DNA from: Gossypium raimondii
Lineage: Eukaryota; Streptophyta; Magnoliopsida; Malvales; Malvaceae
Direction of reading: 5' to 3'
Length of the DNA: 64,000 nucleotides
Assembly: GCF_025698545.1 (NCBI RefSeq)
Contig: NC_068566.1
Span: 47,843,192-47,907,191, forward strand
Under the pieces are notes generated by a model. That model was not told the origin of the DNA and did not search any database. It saw only the letters and a list, made by a program, of their open reading frames with translations. The translations under genes were made by a program, and so were the position numbers. The stretch's first letter is position 1; each line of letters begins with the position of its first letter. Shown here one piece after another: positions 34,265 through 47,135 of the stretch.

Positions 34265-35914
34265 CTATCTTGGATCTCCAACTTTGGATGTTAGAGCGAT
34301 CCTAAGTTGTTCTTGGTTGTAAAATTGGTTCCCCATCTTCACATTAACCTGTTGTATCATCAGGTCGTTAACGACGGATACGCTAGCGTGGTGTACGTCG
34401 AGGTCTAACTCTTGTAAGGCAGCCATTAACCGTGCTGCTGGATGATTCTTTTTATTGGATTGGATTCGAATCATGGCGTCTAATCCGATAGTCTTAACGT
34501 CGATATCCAATTCTAGTAATTTGTGGGACGTGGTGAGGCCTCCTCGCTGACCTTCTTTCTTGGTTTCTTCTAATTGTTTATGCAACTCTTCTTTCTTTGA
34601 ATCCGCATTCTGTAGCTTTATCTTTAGCTCGTTAATATACGAAATAGCATCCCCCAGAAGAGATGCTTTATCCATCTTGGATACGTTTGGTACCACTGCA
34701 CGTAAGGCGTAAAACCTTTGGTTAAGCTTTTCTCGTCTTTGACGCTCTGCTTCGACGTGATTCAGAGGCTCTTCTCTTCCGTTAGCCGGTTTTCTCCCCC
34801 GTTTTCGTGGTCTCTTTTCGGGTTCCGCGGTAATGGTAACTCTTGCACTATCTGCTTCTTTAATAACCGAAACTTCCAGATCGGAATGATCTGAATCTCC
34901 ACCACCACCCGATTTCATCACATCGGAAGTAAAAGAAAGCATCCCCTCTTCATTACTCGGCGATCTCTTCTTCCGAGAAATCAAATTACCGTTCCTGATT
35001 CCTTTACTTTCGCCGAAATTCAATATTTCCCCGGATTCCGGTTTCAACAAATGGGAAAATGAATTTCCGTAATTGTTGAAATGCAAGCTGCCATGAATGG
35101 AACTCGGATTCTCAGTTAAACTACTAGAACTCGGATTTTGATTATTAATGTTATTTGGATCACTAATCCAAAAAGATGATGGGTCGTCAGTGTTGTTGCT
35201 CATAGACCAAGTTTCAGCTTCAATTCCATTAAACAGCGCTCGAACCTTATTCACTAGATCGGAGCTTTGGATAATGAATTCCGATGAGCCCAATTCCACG
35301 ACACCATTCGCCAACGGTATACAAACTATCGTTTGTAAACCGAAAACCCGTCCTTGTTTCGCTCTTTCACACGTAGAATTGGCTAAGCGGTCCGATCCAG
35401 CGACCCATACTGGACATGAATTGAAAAAAGCTTGTCCCGGAAGTCCGTTGCCGTTAACGAAAGATTGGGTCATGGAAACTAAAAAGAACCATTCGGTGTC
35501 GGTGACTTCTTCATCGACGGCGTCGTCAGTGGTGGCGGTTGAACCGGAAATCAAAGAGTTGAGTTCTCTGAGAACCTTTCTACGATGCTGTTGCTCGGCG
35601 ATTGTAGATAAAGAAGCTTTTGACTTTGCTTTCTCTTTATCTTCTTCCCCTTTGTAATACCCGTCTCCCCAGCCGAGCACGGCGGCGCCGGCGTAATCGT
35701 ATGAGGATTGCCAAAAAATAGCGTAAGTCCAACAATTACGAACACCTTCGAGGAGAGCTTGGAGACGTTGTTGGAGAGAGTCTTGGTTGAGAGGAACGGA
35801 CGGCTGAGATTGCTGCGGCGGCGGCGGAGGTGGTGGTGGTGGCCATAAAGCAGATATGTCTGAGCTCATAAAAGATTCCATAACTGACGTGTTATCGTCC
35901 GACCAAAGATTCAT
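34265..35914 (-). CDS. MYC2: MYC2/3/4-type bHLH transcription factor
   Basis: A 549-residue intronless gene, like the jasmonate regulators MYC2, MYC3 and MYC4. The start is the ATG at 35914 (MNLWSDDN); the open frame upstream begins at a GTG. From the N-terminus: an acidic start, a run of nine prolines (about 26-33), the bHLH-MYC_N domain (about 46-232) with the JAZ-interacting part ([15 protein letters not shown]) and the acidic activation segment ([20 protein letters not shown]), a serine/asparagine-rich linker, a basic nuclear signal ([10 protein letters not shown], about 367-376), the bHLH (about 386-436, with H-x3-E-x2-RR DNA-contact residues) and a C-terminal ACT-like region (about 465-545). 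In the family, JAZ repressors bind the N-terminus and MED25 the activation segment, and the bHLH binds G-box DNA. It is somewhat shorter than Arabidopsis MYC2 (about 620 residues). Which of MYC2, 3 or 4 is closest cannot be told by eye. The opposite-strand frame at 35148-35657 is a shadow. Confidence 0.95.
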   Translation of the reverse strand: MNLWSDDNTSVMESFMSSDISALWPPPPPPPPPQQSQPSVPLNQDSLQQRLQALLEGVRNCWTYAIFWQSSYDYAGAAVLGWGDGYYKGEEDKEKAKSKASLSTIAEQQHRRKVLRELNSLISGSTATTDDAVDEEVTDTEWFFLVSMTQSFVNGNGLPGQAFFNSCPVWVAGSDRLANSTCERAKQGRVFGLQTIVCIPLANGVVELGSSEFIIQSSDLVNKVRALFNGIEAETWSMSNNTDDPSSFWISDPNNINNQNPSSSSLTENPSSIHGSLHFNNYGNSFSHLLKPESGEILNFGESKGIRNGNLISRKKRSPSNEEGMLSFTSDVMKSGGGGDSDHSDLEVSVIKEADSARVTITAEPEKRPRKRGRKPANGREEPLNHVEAERQRREKLNQRFYALRAVVPNVSKMDKASLLGDAISYINELKIKLQNADSKKEELHKQLEETKKEGQRGGLTTSHKLLELDIDVKTIGLDAMIRIQSNKKNHPAARLMAALQELDLDVHHASVSVVNDLMIQQVNVKMGNQFYNQEQLRIALTSKVGDPR

Positions 35915-36140
35915 CGCCTGCACTATCACTATATAAGATTTTTGTTAAAAAAATTTTGTGGGTTTGAAGATGAAGAAGAAGAACAGGAAATACAAAAAGT
36001 GGGAAATGGAAATTATTTGGGTTCCATTTGAGGGATTTATTTGATTTGATTTTCCTTTCAGTGATCAGTGGTGATTGATGAAATAGAAATAGAAAGCGAC
36101 TCTCAAAGAAGAAAGTGAAAAATAAGGGTCAAATTGCGAT
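35915..36140 (-). promoter_or_regulatory. 5' leader and proximal promoter of the MYC gene
   Basis: Read on the minus strand, 36130-35930 is rich in CTTTCTT and TTTCTATTTC pyrimidine runs, typical of a plant leader. No canonical TATA box in a plausible place and no G-box were found in the 200 bases upstream of the ATG. Confidence 0.4.
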
Positions 36141-36849
36141 TATAGTCCCTAAATCCTTTTCAAAACAATTTTAAACTTTCAACCAACGTTAACATTTATT
36201 ATTGGTTGAACACGATTGATTTGATTTTCACGTAATATTGACTATATGATCGAATAAAAATAACAATAAATCAACTTCATCGGTTAAATGATAGCATCAT
36301 CTCAAATTTTAGCATAATAGAGGACTAAAATCAAAATTAAACAATAAATACGTTTTTCAAAGATGTTGTCATCATTTTGATTGCAACAACTAATGATTTT
36401 ATCAATTTAAACATACTAATATCGTTATAATAGTAGATAAATTAAATTATATTAAGACTGAATATAAAAATTATTTTTGGTAATAAAATTATCTGGATAT
36501 GTTAAATTATCTTATTTGATTCTTTTGGCGAAAAGTAATATTTTTATTATCTAATTCACAAAATATAATATTACTTCTCATATAACGGTTTAAGCTTGTA
36601 CTGATAAATCAAATATTAATTCATTAATTATTATTAAACAAATATAATATAATAGATTAAATATTAATTTCTCTCAACTAATAACAATAGAGTTGAAACT
36701 CTACTTGAAATGTTACCAAACAAGGATTTATTTCATTAATTATTATTACTTCATTTCATTTTAAGTAAAATAAATTAAAATTACTAAAAATAGAAATAAA
36801 ATTATTTAGCCTTGCCTTTTGCTTCTTAAGAATTTATTTATATTCTAAG
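36141..36849. other. AT-rich intergenic region, no gene seen
   Basis: Only low-complexity spacer; no frame or repeat of note. Confidence 0.5.
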
Positions 36850-37345
36850 GCATAATTTGGACGGCTCATGAAATTGTCAAGGTTTCTTTTAATTGGGTCT
36901 TTTATGGGGATCAATGCACTAGACATTTTTTCTGGTTCTCATGCAACCTTGGAAGGAACGTGGGTGTATTTATTCATCGATGGTACAGTGGCAAGAGATA
37001 ATGAGAATACTTCGACTAGTGGTGTGTTACGTGATCAGTATGAGAATTGGATCTTCGAGTTTAATCATTATTTGGGAAAATGTGTACTTTTTTAGGTTGA
37101 ATTAATGGTCTTGTTCTACTCAACAAAGGTATCAGAAGGGCCATAATTCAGAAAAATAATTTTGAAGTGACCAAAGAAAATAATCTAGTTGTTGATTGTT
37201 TAGTTAAATTGAGTTTAGCCTGGAGGTTAAGCCTATAAATTATTGATGTCGCGCCTAATGAAATTTTGGGGTTCCTTCAATAAAACAAAATTAGTGATGC
37301 TTTCGCTCAATTTAATTTGATGTAATTTTCTCTTTTATTTATCAC
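36850..37345 (+). pseudogene. 3' end of a LINE: RNase H-like domain remnant
   Basis: The frame at 36868-37095 reads a decayed RNase H fold start (FIDGTVARDNENTSTSGVLR, then NWIFEFNHYLGKC). This is the N-terminal part of the RNase H domain found at the end of plant LINE polyproteins. After a stop and frame changes, downstream text still reads NNLVVDCLVKLSLAW and IIDVAPNEILGFLQ, the usual C-terminus. AT-rich sequence follows where a LINE tail would be. The element is 5'-truncated and broken, as is normal for LINE copies. Confidence 0.75.
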
Positions 37346-38123
37346 CAAAAAAATTGTAAAATATCCCGAAAGTGAGATTTCATTCTTTATTCTAAAATCT
37401 TGACACTAATAAAAATATATATTATTTTTACTCCAAAATTTTCAACAAAATACAAAAGAAGTGACCATTAAAAACGATATATATTATTTTATATTTTTTT
37501 GTTAAAATATTCCTCCAATATTATATAAATCAATCATTCATAAATCAATTTTTCAAAACATTGGGCCGACATTTTTTTAATTTGACAAATTGACATTTTC
37601 CTTATTTCTGCAGCTCAAATATTTGGACATATTATATTTTACTTAAAATGAAAATTAAAAAATGCTTAAATCAAATTTTAAATAAAATAGTGATGCCACT
37701 TCTTAATTTTAAAAATCATTTAATACTTGGATTCAATTATTAAAATAAAAATAGAATATTTCACAGTTTATCCACAAATATTATTTTTAGTGAATTATGA
37801 GAACATAATAAAATTTGATCACTAAATACAACTAACATGACTTAAACTCAAGCCACACCTGAAATAATGAAGAATCAGATCATTAGATTCTCACATCAGC
37901 TCTACCGACAGATTTTATTGATTCGTCTTACTTCATTTATTTTAATTTTTAATTATAAATAAAATATTAGCACGTTTGCTTTATTCTTTCTTAGTGGAAT
38001 TTGATTTTATCATTTTATTAAAACATTTCCTTATCATTGGACACGTTTTTGTAAAACCACTTTTTCATGTGAAAAATACCATCATCAATCTTATCTAATC
38101 AATATTTACATGGACTTTTATTA

Positions 38124-38175
<52 letters not shown>

Positions 38176-38176
38176 T
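38124..38176. repeat. (ATT)n microsatellite
   Basis: About 17 nearly perfect copies of the trinucleotide ATT. Confidence 0.92.
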
Positions 38177-38955
38177 GCCTTTTTGATTAATTATTAAAGC
38201 TTAGCTAAACTTTATAGTATTGTTTCACAAGCCCCATCTTAAAAATATTGTTTCCAATTACATCCTTCAAGTCCCAATTTGCATTATCGTAAAAATCTAA
38301 ACTCCAACATTATATTAGGCTTAGTTTAATATTACTTCTTAAAAGTATTCTTGATTAAAAATACTTTTGAGTAAAAATTAAAATTTTTGTTTCTGTTTTT
38401 GGCTAAAACGTATTTTTTTGGTCTCAAAAGCACTATTAAAAAGCTAAAAACATCTTGTTTAACAATGTTTTTATTTCTCAAAAGTGATTCTTAGAAACAA
38501 TACTAAACTGCCACTTAATATCCTTAATTTATTGTGTTCAAGTCGAACCAGACCCAAATTAAATTTAAGGGCAAGAATAGAGGGGATGGTAAAGGCTCTA
38601 GTCTTGCTAAATTTTGTTAAATTTTATTTTAGCCCTCGCGTTATTGGTCTAAAAATATGATAATTTTTATTTGATCTATAAATTTGTCAAATTTCATTTT
38701 AATCTTCACATTAAATATCTAAATTTATGATAATTTATATTTGGCTTCGTATAGGGTTTTTTTTTTTTCATACAATTTGACATCTTCTTATAGAATTTGT
38801 AATTCTGCATGATAAATTTGGTAACATTGTTACTTTAAATCTCACTAATTTTATTGGTATAATATCTCAATTATATTTTAATTAATTAAATGGATATATT
38901 TATATTTCAATAATGTTAATATATTTCATTATTTGTTAAAAACTTAAATTATTAA

Positions 38956-39100
38956 TTGATTGAGTCTTAATTCGATTGGCATGAACATTGTTGCTAATGT
39001 AGGAGGATGTGGGTTCGAGTACATTGAAGTGCATTATTCTCCTATTTTTAGGTTGGGAAGGGACTATGAATAATTTTAAATATTGTGTCAAAAAGAGCAG
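38956..39100 (+). repeat. SINE-like repeat, family 1
   Basis: TTGATTGAGTCTTAATTCG with box A, GGATGTGGGTTCGAGTA with box B, TTGAAGTGCATTATTC, then a GGTTGGGAAGGGACTATGAA tail. It is closely parallel to the copy at 32.8 kb. Confidence 0.55.
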
Positions 39101-40436
39101 ATATGATTAAATTCCATAATGAGATTGTTAAAAAAAAACTTAAATCATTATAAACCTGAAATAAGTTTTGCATTTAATTTTTAATGAATATAACCCTTTC
39201 TTAACATTTTTTCTTATATTTTAAATTTATATATATATATATATATATATATTCTTTTACTATCCTATTTTTGACTTTGCCCTTCGTTGGTCCCATGTAT
39301 AGTATCAACACCATACACAGTTATTTAAGCCTTATCCGAAAAAGGGCCACAAATTTTATTTAATATTGTTTATATTTATAAATGACTAATTTAAACTCAT
39401 TTAGACCTATCTATATTATTTTAATTACTTAAATACCCTTTCAAAAAAATTTAAATACATATCTACTTTTTATTTAATATATAGTGAATTATATTTTTAT
39501 GTTTTATTAAACTTAAACATCAACATATTAACATGTTGTTAATATTTATATTATAATATTATATAATTTTACTTTATTTTTTAAAAATAGAAGAAATTGT
39601 AATAACATGTAAACAAATGGACAATATCGTAAAATGAATTTATAGTTTCTAGTTATTGGTAATGAAAAGTCAAAGCCACTAAAATTGGAATATATGTAAA
39701 CATATTTTTCATGCATTATTAGTGTGCAACTCCTTCACATTACCGTTGAATAATAAAATAATAAAAGAATTATAAATAAATATTAATAATTTATTTAAAT
39801 ATTAATTAATTATAATATTATAAATAAATACTAATAACTCTTGAATTTAGAGTTTAAAATTTAAAATTTTAAAAAAAAGAAGAACCCAAAGATCACTACC
39901 TCAAATTAGATTGCATTCGAAATAACAATGGTATAGATATCGCAAAGATAATTCATGTCAAAGTTCAAACCACAACGCTTTGGCTTCCCTTAAAAATAAT
40001 AAAATTTTAATTTAATCTTTTAAAATTTATAAAGATATAAACTATTAAAATGATAAAATTATAATTTTTATTATCGTAAAAATTATAATTTAATTTAAGA
40101 AAAAATTATATATATATATATATGTAAATTGACAAAAGCATTGCAAGTTGCAAAGGTCTAATCACCTTTGTCAGACGCCTAAAATTTTATTATATTATAA
40201 AATATCAAATCATACAAATTAATTAAGGTTTTATTTTGAATCTGGAGAAAGTTAGATAACTATCGGGTGCTTGCTTGTGTCTAAAATTTTAGTTAAAATG
40301 AGACAATGGGGTAAATTGCAATAGTAATAATGATGGAACCAAAAAATGCCAAGTTGCCAAATCCATCCTTTTCTATCCTCTATTTGTGCCACAAATATTT
40401 TACTATTAATTAATTAATTAATTAACTACACTGTAA

Positions 40437-40800
40437 TTATTAGTAAATTTACATTTTGATCCCTCAATTTTAAAAACTTATAAAATAATTATTGAATTAT
40501 TTGAAAGTTTTCATTTAAGTCACTGGGTTATTAAAATTACTATTGTATGGCATTCTTTGTTCCCACTACCAATACCAATTGAAAACTCTCATTCTCCTTT
40601 TCTTTTATAGATCATTTTTTTTCATGAAATAACTTTAAATGTCACAAATCTGCGAACCAAAATCTAAATTATTTTATTCTTCAATCTCTGATACCGACCA
40701 TCAAATCAATTTTGATCTCAGCTATGCTCTTCTACTCATCGACGGGTACTAATCCATCTACCAATCGATGATTTGTTACTTGGAGCTCATTAATGATTCA
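40437..40800 (+). mobile_element. Truncated MITE of the 15.4-kb family
   Basis: Shares AAATTTACATTTTGATC, CATTTAAGTCACTGGGTTATT, CATGAAATAACTTTAAATGTC and ACTCATCGACGGGTACTAATCC in order with 15359-15850 and 54323-54805 (inverted). The right terminal repeat is missing. Confidence 0.6.
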
Positions 40801-41509
40801 AATTTCATAATAATTGAGTCTTTATTGACTTTATATAAAATGATTTATTATTGAATTCCACCCTCCTAAATATTGTTTTGATTCGCCCCTCATCTTTGCC
40901 CTCAATTCATGGCTTACCCAACTTATTATTATTCAAAATTCATTGGTTTATTTTTTTTAAATGTTCTTTTCGATCCCCATCTCTTGATATATAAAATGTT
41001 CACATAAATCAAAATGCTTTTCTTAATTATAAAAAATTTGAAGATAGATTATGTGATGATTAATTAATTTGGAAGATGGTGTTTGATTAAACTAGTGTAA
41101 TGATTATTATACACCTAGTAATTAAAAAGGACATTATATAGTTAATTGTTGATTGAGACAACTTGTGGGTTGATTCAACCAAAGTATAAATGGTGACATA
41201 ACATAAAACAAAACATGGGACCATTCTCCATGAATTTTCCTGTTTTCAATGGAATAAAACAAAATCCACAGTGAAGATTCATATGTATTAGAAAAGTTTC
41301 ATAGATAAGGTGATAAAAATATAAACCTTCAATTTTAATTAATTTTCAATCAAATCCACCAACTAATTAAATGTACTTGATTAAAGTTGTGATAGGTAAC
41401 TTTTGGGGGGTTGTATTACAATGCAGAATGTGTTTTTTCTTTTATAATTTAAAATGAGTAAATATATATATATTAGAAGAATGGATAAAATAATAATTTA
41501 TAAGCTATA

Positions 41510-43110
41510 AGTAATGTTGTTAGATTCAAACAGATTGGATTAAAAGATATTAAATTTGATTAAAAATCGGTTGAATTGAGGAATTAAGTTTAGATTAAGA
41601 AAAGGACTAAGTTGTAAAGTTTAATTGTCAGTTTCTTATAATAGGAACCAAATTGAATAAAATGTAAAATTTTCATGAAATTTCAGTAAGAATAGAAAAT
41701 AGGAGGTCCTAATGAGTAATTGTGAAATCGGATTCCAATCCGAAACTTAGATCGAAAGTTATGTTTGTCCCGGGTTTAAGGAGTAAATTAAATAAATTGT
41801 AAAATATGATTGATATTGTGATTGATTTCGATTTGAATGAAATTTGATAATATTTATATGCTTTATAATTTTATTTAGCTAAGTTTGACGCTGAATTGTT
41901 GAGAGGAAAAGGAAAATCAAAAGTCGTCGACGAATAGCTCAGAAATTCGGTTTGTATTTCGATGATTCAGGACCACTTTAATTACCACACATTCATATTA
42001 TTTTGCATTATATAACATTTAGTTGAGTTGTTATTTGATTTTTTTTAATTGAATTACTTCGGTTGAGATTGGTTATCGAGATAGGGACTAAATTTAATAG
42101 AATAAAAAATTGTATGATCTTATTGATATATGATAACTGGTATGAAATTGAGTTGAAACATACTGGATTATATTATGAATTGATGAATTAATGGTTAATT
42201 GGATATGATCAATTATGATTTGAACTATATATAATGAATCGGAAATTTGGTTATCCTATTAGTTGTTCAGGTTGAGTCAGATATAGTTAGCATGCCAAAG
42301 GGTCAAGATATTGATTGAAAACCATCATTGTCAGGCAACCCGAGGTGGTAGATTGTACATGTAAAGTCATCATTCTTGGGCAACCCGGGGTGACAGAATA
42401 ATCAAAATGTGGAAACCATCGTTGTCGGGCAACCCGAGGTTGTAGTATGTACATGTATAGCATCATTGTTGCTAGGCAACTCGGGGTGACAGATCCGCGT
42501 ATCCGTTCTAAGTCTGTGTCTGGTTAATTTGTGTCTGGCTAATAAGGTTATAAACATATGAATTGACTAAATGGTATGTGAAATGGTAAATTAAATTGAA
42601 ATGCTTTATGTGACAAAATGCAAAAAAGAGTCAAAAACGAGCCCTGGGGGTCGAATGATATTGAAAGAGCCAATAGGCTCGAAATTAGTCAAAAATAATG
42701 TACGAATTTGAATATGTGTATACAAAATGTTAATGTTATGCTATTATTTAATGGGTTATTAAGAAAAGAATGGTACCTTAATTGTTGAATAGCATGAACG
42801 GTATGCTTTGATACTTATGTGATGAATTGAAGTATAAAATGAATATAAGTAAGTTATGTAATAATGGTAGTTTTGACATGAATTGGTATATGAATTGGTG
42901 TGTAAGATTGGTTATATGTATGACTATATGTAATGAAATAATTTTTCTTGAATGGCATGAGATTAGGTTTTGAATGGAATCTGTGCATTTGCATAAACTT
43001 GTGTTATTTGTCTTGAATCATGGAAATGCCAGTGAGCGTATTTGCTCAGCATACGGTTTGTTTTTCTTCATGTGCAGGTATAGTAGATTCCTGACAATTC
43101 GAGCAGTAAA
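41510..43110 (+). mobile_element. Decayed LTR-retrotransposon LTR fragment
   Basis: About 1.6 kb in the style of a long Gypsy LTR: GACTAAGTTGTAAAG and ACCAAATTGAATAAAATGTAAA phrases near the start, repeated GGGCAACCCG(A/G)GGTG units in the middle, and GCGTATTTGCTCAGCATACG with TGTGCAGGTATAGTAGATTCC near the end. I could not find paired TG..CA ends or a target duplication, so it is probably truncated at both sides. No coding frame is present. Confidence 0.55.
42300..42495 (+). repeat. Tandem units with GGGCAACCCG(A/G)GGTG
   Basis: Four units of roughly 50-60 bp, each running CATCATTGTCAGGCAACCCG then AGGTGGTAGA.GTACATG, with alternate units carrying GGGGTGACAGA instead. They sit within the LTR fragment. 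Confidence 0.75.
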
Positions 43111-44674
43111 TCGAGCAATAATTTTTTTTTAAAAATAAAAACATATATATTTTTTTACTTATGTGTCTATCCAAATCAGCAATTAATTTTCACGTAATTT
43201 ATTAATTTAAATTCCATCTCATAAAAAATGTCAAATAATTAAAGGTAAGTGTTTTAATTAGTATAGATTAAAGAAAGGGCTTATTTTGGATAAAAAAATA
43301 CTTTAAGGACTTATCTAAATATGTAATTATTTTTATAAGTTAAGAGAGTAAGGGATGTCTAGAAATCAAACATATGATCTAAAATGAACCACGAGTTCAG
43401 TTTGACAATATAAATGGGTAAATCAAATGCTATGCCTCCCATGCTTCACAATGAATAATATTTATATTTAATGTATTATCGATTCATAAATTCAAAATTA
43501 CTAGTGAATTATGTGGCACTATATGTAAATAATTTAATTAATCATTAACATATTACTTATTTATATTTATTTTAAGATTTTAATAAAACGCCAGCAAATA
43601 ATTTACTATTGACGTTTGATCAAGTATTACTATCATGTGTGCTCATGCATACTTGAGGACATAATATACCAAAATGAGGGATCCCAATTGATATTTGAGA
43701 CAACTTGCTTATAAAATTTGTGAAATGTCACTATATATACAAGTATGTTGATGGGTTATGAACATGATATATATTGAACACTGCCCCAATGGTCCAATAT
43801 CACTTAGAAGAATGTGGAAGATAAACTAAAACCCTACCACAAAATTCCCTATCTTAATTTGAGTTAAATTATTTGTGGAGTAAGGAAATGTATAATATAT
43901 GGTCCATCTTCAAATGGGGTAGACAATGATTGAGAAATTGGAGCTATTGTATGCTAGACAAATTTCAAGCTTGTGTTTGATTTTTTTTAAAAAAAAAAAA
44001 CTAAAAGGTCATAGAGGGCATGTAAATTGGTTTGATAGTCCAAATATAATTCATGGTTTCAACTTTGAATCTATTTGATAAGGTTTGTTTTCAAAATAGA
44101 CAAATAATTATTTGTCGTTGCATCAGTAGTTCAGTTAACTATTCGATAGACGGTTTTAATATGATTTTTGTTATTTGTCTTTTGCTTTCGAAAAATACCA
44201 ATTAAACCATTGTTTTTACGTATAAATTCACAATTTTAGGATAAAATTCAAGACTAAAATGTAATTGTATTATTATATTAACTTATAAATTTACAATTGC
44301 TAAAGAAGCAAAATTAAAATTTATCATTTTTAGGAAAAGCCAACAAAGGCATTGACCCCATTGTTTAAATGAGCAAATTACTCTATAGCCCTTTTTAAAA
44401 AATAAAAGATTCAATTTAGTTCCTTTAACCTTTGATTAAATGAAAAAAATTGAAATTTAAGCTCTTTTGAATAGTTAATAATTTAATATAAGCTTTTTTT
44501 TAATACTAAATTTTTAGATTTGGTTCTCAAATTTTATAATCTTATTCCACCCAGAACAAAATTTTTGGCCCCGTCCCTAAACGTCAATGCCCTTACTTGC
44601 CTCTTAACACTGATTAATTAGATTTGCCACTTCAAATTTTTACCATCTAACTATCACTAAATGATGAACTCTCA

Positions 44675-44790
44675 TTATTGGCTCGGTGGTTACGAGTTGT
44701 TTATCTATAGAACCCACCCAGATTTGAATCTTTAAGGGAATAAGTGATAAGATTTTATTTGACAACTCCCTTTAAATATATATATGAGAA
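44675..44790 (+). repeat. tRNA-derived SINE-like sequence
   Basis: Box A TGGCTCGGTGG at 44679-44689 and a degenerate box B GATTTGAATC at 44721-44730. No tRNA fold. Confidence 0.45.
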
Positions 44791-46380
44791 TATCCTTACC
44801 ACGCCAAAAGAAAAAGAACTATCACCAAATGATAAAAGCTCATCATTTACTATATAGTCCACATGCATGGTTGTACTATATATTGACAATAAGGTAAAGT
44901 TTACTTAACCCTAAAGCCAACCAATTATAGGAGGAAAAAGAAGTTATGAAATACCAACACTAGCTTTATATAGTAGTCGTTCATTGTATGAAGGCTTTGA
45001 CAGATCAAAATCATCTTTTTTAAGTTAATGAAAGTTGGGGAAAAGACCTTTCTTTTCTTCATCTTTACTTTAGATAGCCCATTTGATGTTACCATGTCAC
45101 AATTTAGTAAAAAAGTACAATTTTTGTGGCAAAAGAAAATACCATAGGTAGAAAATGGTACAAAATTAACGTGGGTCAAGAAAATAGTCAATAGCCAAAA
45201 TGTGTGGGAGTTAGTGCTGACACCGAATAGTATAGCACGTGAATATTTGTTTAAACATGTGCATATCAAACACCCAAGCCTACCAACCATATAAACCATG
45301 GTTCATAATTTACTCTTTTTTTTATTTATCGTATTTGTTGCTGACAACATTCACCAATTCTTTTATTGTGATTGTTCTCCTACTCATAAAATTCTGATTA
45401 TGAAATGTACTCTATTTTTTTATGAGCGGAAATCGATTTCAGCCATAAGATTAAAAGATAATGAGTCGGAGTTGTCATTTAATTTATTAATAAGTTAGAT
45501 TTTTAATTAAATGAATTGAGTTAATTTTGAGTTGAATTAATAGGGCTAGAATTAAAGTTTTAAATTTTATAAATTATTTTGGTTTAAGATATTTCAATTT
45601 AGGTTATTCAGATTTGAGGTTTGAGATTTTGGGATCACATTATTACGTATTTAGATCGTTTTTTGTCACTTTAAATTTGAATTACTTGAGTTATTTATTT
45701 AAATCATTTTAAGTCCGGGTTTATTTTTAGTTTAAATGAATTTAAGTTTAAAATTAGATAAGTTCGAATTCGAGATGCACCATCGCAATATCAAATACAG
45801 TATATATGAGAAAATTATTTCATTTATAGTGGAATTGTGTAAGTTGGTTTGGAAATAAACTATTGTAATTAAAAGATAAAAATGAGGTATAATAAAATAA
45901 CAAAAGTTAAATGTTTTTTAAAAATTAAAATAATAATATATATATAATAATGAGAAAAGGACAAATGACTGGGGCACTCATCAATGGTTTATTTTTTAAA
46001 ATTAAAAAATATAAGGACTAAATCTTAAATTTTATCGAAATATATGAACCAATAACATATTTCAACCCTTTCATCAATCCCTTTTTCTCATCCTTTTGGA
46101 GAAGGGTCAACATCTTTGCATCGTCTCTTTCATCAAAACATTACGGGTGGATGACATTTTTCCTTTTTTTACCCAACACCTCTCAACCCTATTGAATTTT
46201 ATATTTAATGCTATGATATTTACAAGTTTAGGGGTAAATTATATTAGTAGCCACTCAATTATGATTTTTTATTTATTTTTAGTCAATCAATTATGAAAAA
46301 TTACAAAATGATTATCCAACTATTAGATAGTTGGGTGTTTCTATTTTTACATTAGATAATCGGTAATTAAAGAAGATAAA

Positions 46381-46470
46381 ATTAAATAATTAAGTCTTTC
46401 CTTTTTGGTCGAAACTAAGGTATCCTCCGTCAGAAACAATGAACAACCACTACGCCATACCTCGTTATTT
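46381..46470 (-). repeat. tRNA-derived SINE-like sequence
   Basis: On the minus strand, box A TGGCGTAGTGGTTG (46444-46457) and box B AGTTTCGACC (46407-46416) are both close to consensus, about 30 bases apart. Cloverleaf stems are absent. Confidence 0.5.
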
Positions 46471-46839
46471 GATGTCAATTTATTCAGTTGTTCATTGTTG
46501 ATAAATAAATTTGTTGACTGATAATGTACCACATACAAGCATCCCCCATATATACATTTGCGTTCTGTAAACTTGTCGTTTGCTGCTTGTGTATGTCACA
46601 ACCTTACAGTTGTTTGCTGCCCCACCCTTCTAATTTGGAGCTATATGCATATGGGTGTTTATGAGGTCACACAAGGTTTAGAAAACGAAATATTTGTCAT
46701 TTGTTCCTGGCCTTTTCGAAAAGGTATCAATTTCCTCACCAACAAAAGGAAAACAAAATTCCATATCTTAAAGCCACCACTAGCGTTTTTAACACTAAAT
46801 GTTGTTGATCATGCCATTGGCACAATTGAAAACTCAGAG

Positions 46840-47135
46840 TGGAATTGTAATTTGATCTCTCCACTGAAAAAATAGACAAATTAGTTATTTTATTGCAAGT
46901 TGGTCATTTTATTAAAAATTACATCAATTTCTACTGTTAAAAACTGGTCTCTATACATCAGCATGAGACATACATGACACGTCATGTGTAATTATCTAGT
47001 TATTTTGTCAGTCATACTAGTTTTAAACAGTAAAAATGGATAAAATTTTTAAAGTTTGCTTTGACTTAACGTATAGGGACTAATTTATCTATTTTTTTAG
47101 TAAAATGCGCAAAATGCAACTTGACTCCTAGTACA
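46840..47135. mobile_element. Hairpin MITE centred on TGACACGTCA
   Basis: The left arm AAAAAATAGACAAATTAG .. CTACTGTTAAAAACTGG pairs with the inverted right arm (reversed: AAAAAAATAGATAAATTAG .. TTACTGTTTAAAACTAG) around the centre CATGACACGTCATG. About 300 bp, non-coding. Confidence 0.6.

Larger units (their letters stand above)
37346..41500. other. AT-rich intergenic desert, no gene seen
   Basis: More than 4 kb without a credible coding frame. Contents are a long (ATT)n run, a SINE-like copy at 38956, TA microsatellites (39226-39251, 40110-40122), a decayed dispersed repeat (39986-40110) and a truncated MITE (40437-40800). Confidence 0.55.
43111..46839. other. Intergenic region, no gene seen
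   Basis: AT-rich spacer with two SINE-like sequences (44675-44790 plus, 46381-46470 minus). The frame at 44925-45299 (124 residues, minus) and the smaller ones at 45298-46538 do not resemble proteins and lack supporting splice or promoter signs. Confidence 0.5.

Noticed and set aside
35148-35657. 169-residue open frame on the plus strand
   Set aside because: It is antisense to the MYC N-terminal domain, which fully explains the sequence.
44925-45299. 124-residue minus-strand frame
   Set aside because: No recognisable domain, average AT-rich composition and no gene signals; most likely chance.
355-46470. Additional tRNA genes suggested by box A and box B pairs
   Set aside because: At 360, 30980, 44679 and 46444 the boxes are present but acceptor, D and T stems cannot be formed, so these are SINE-like relics.
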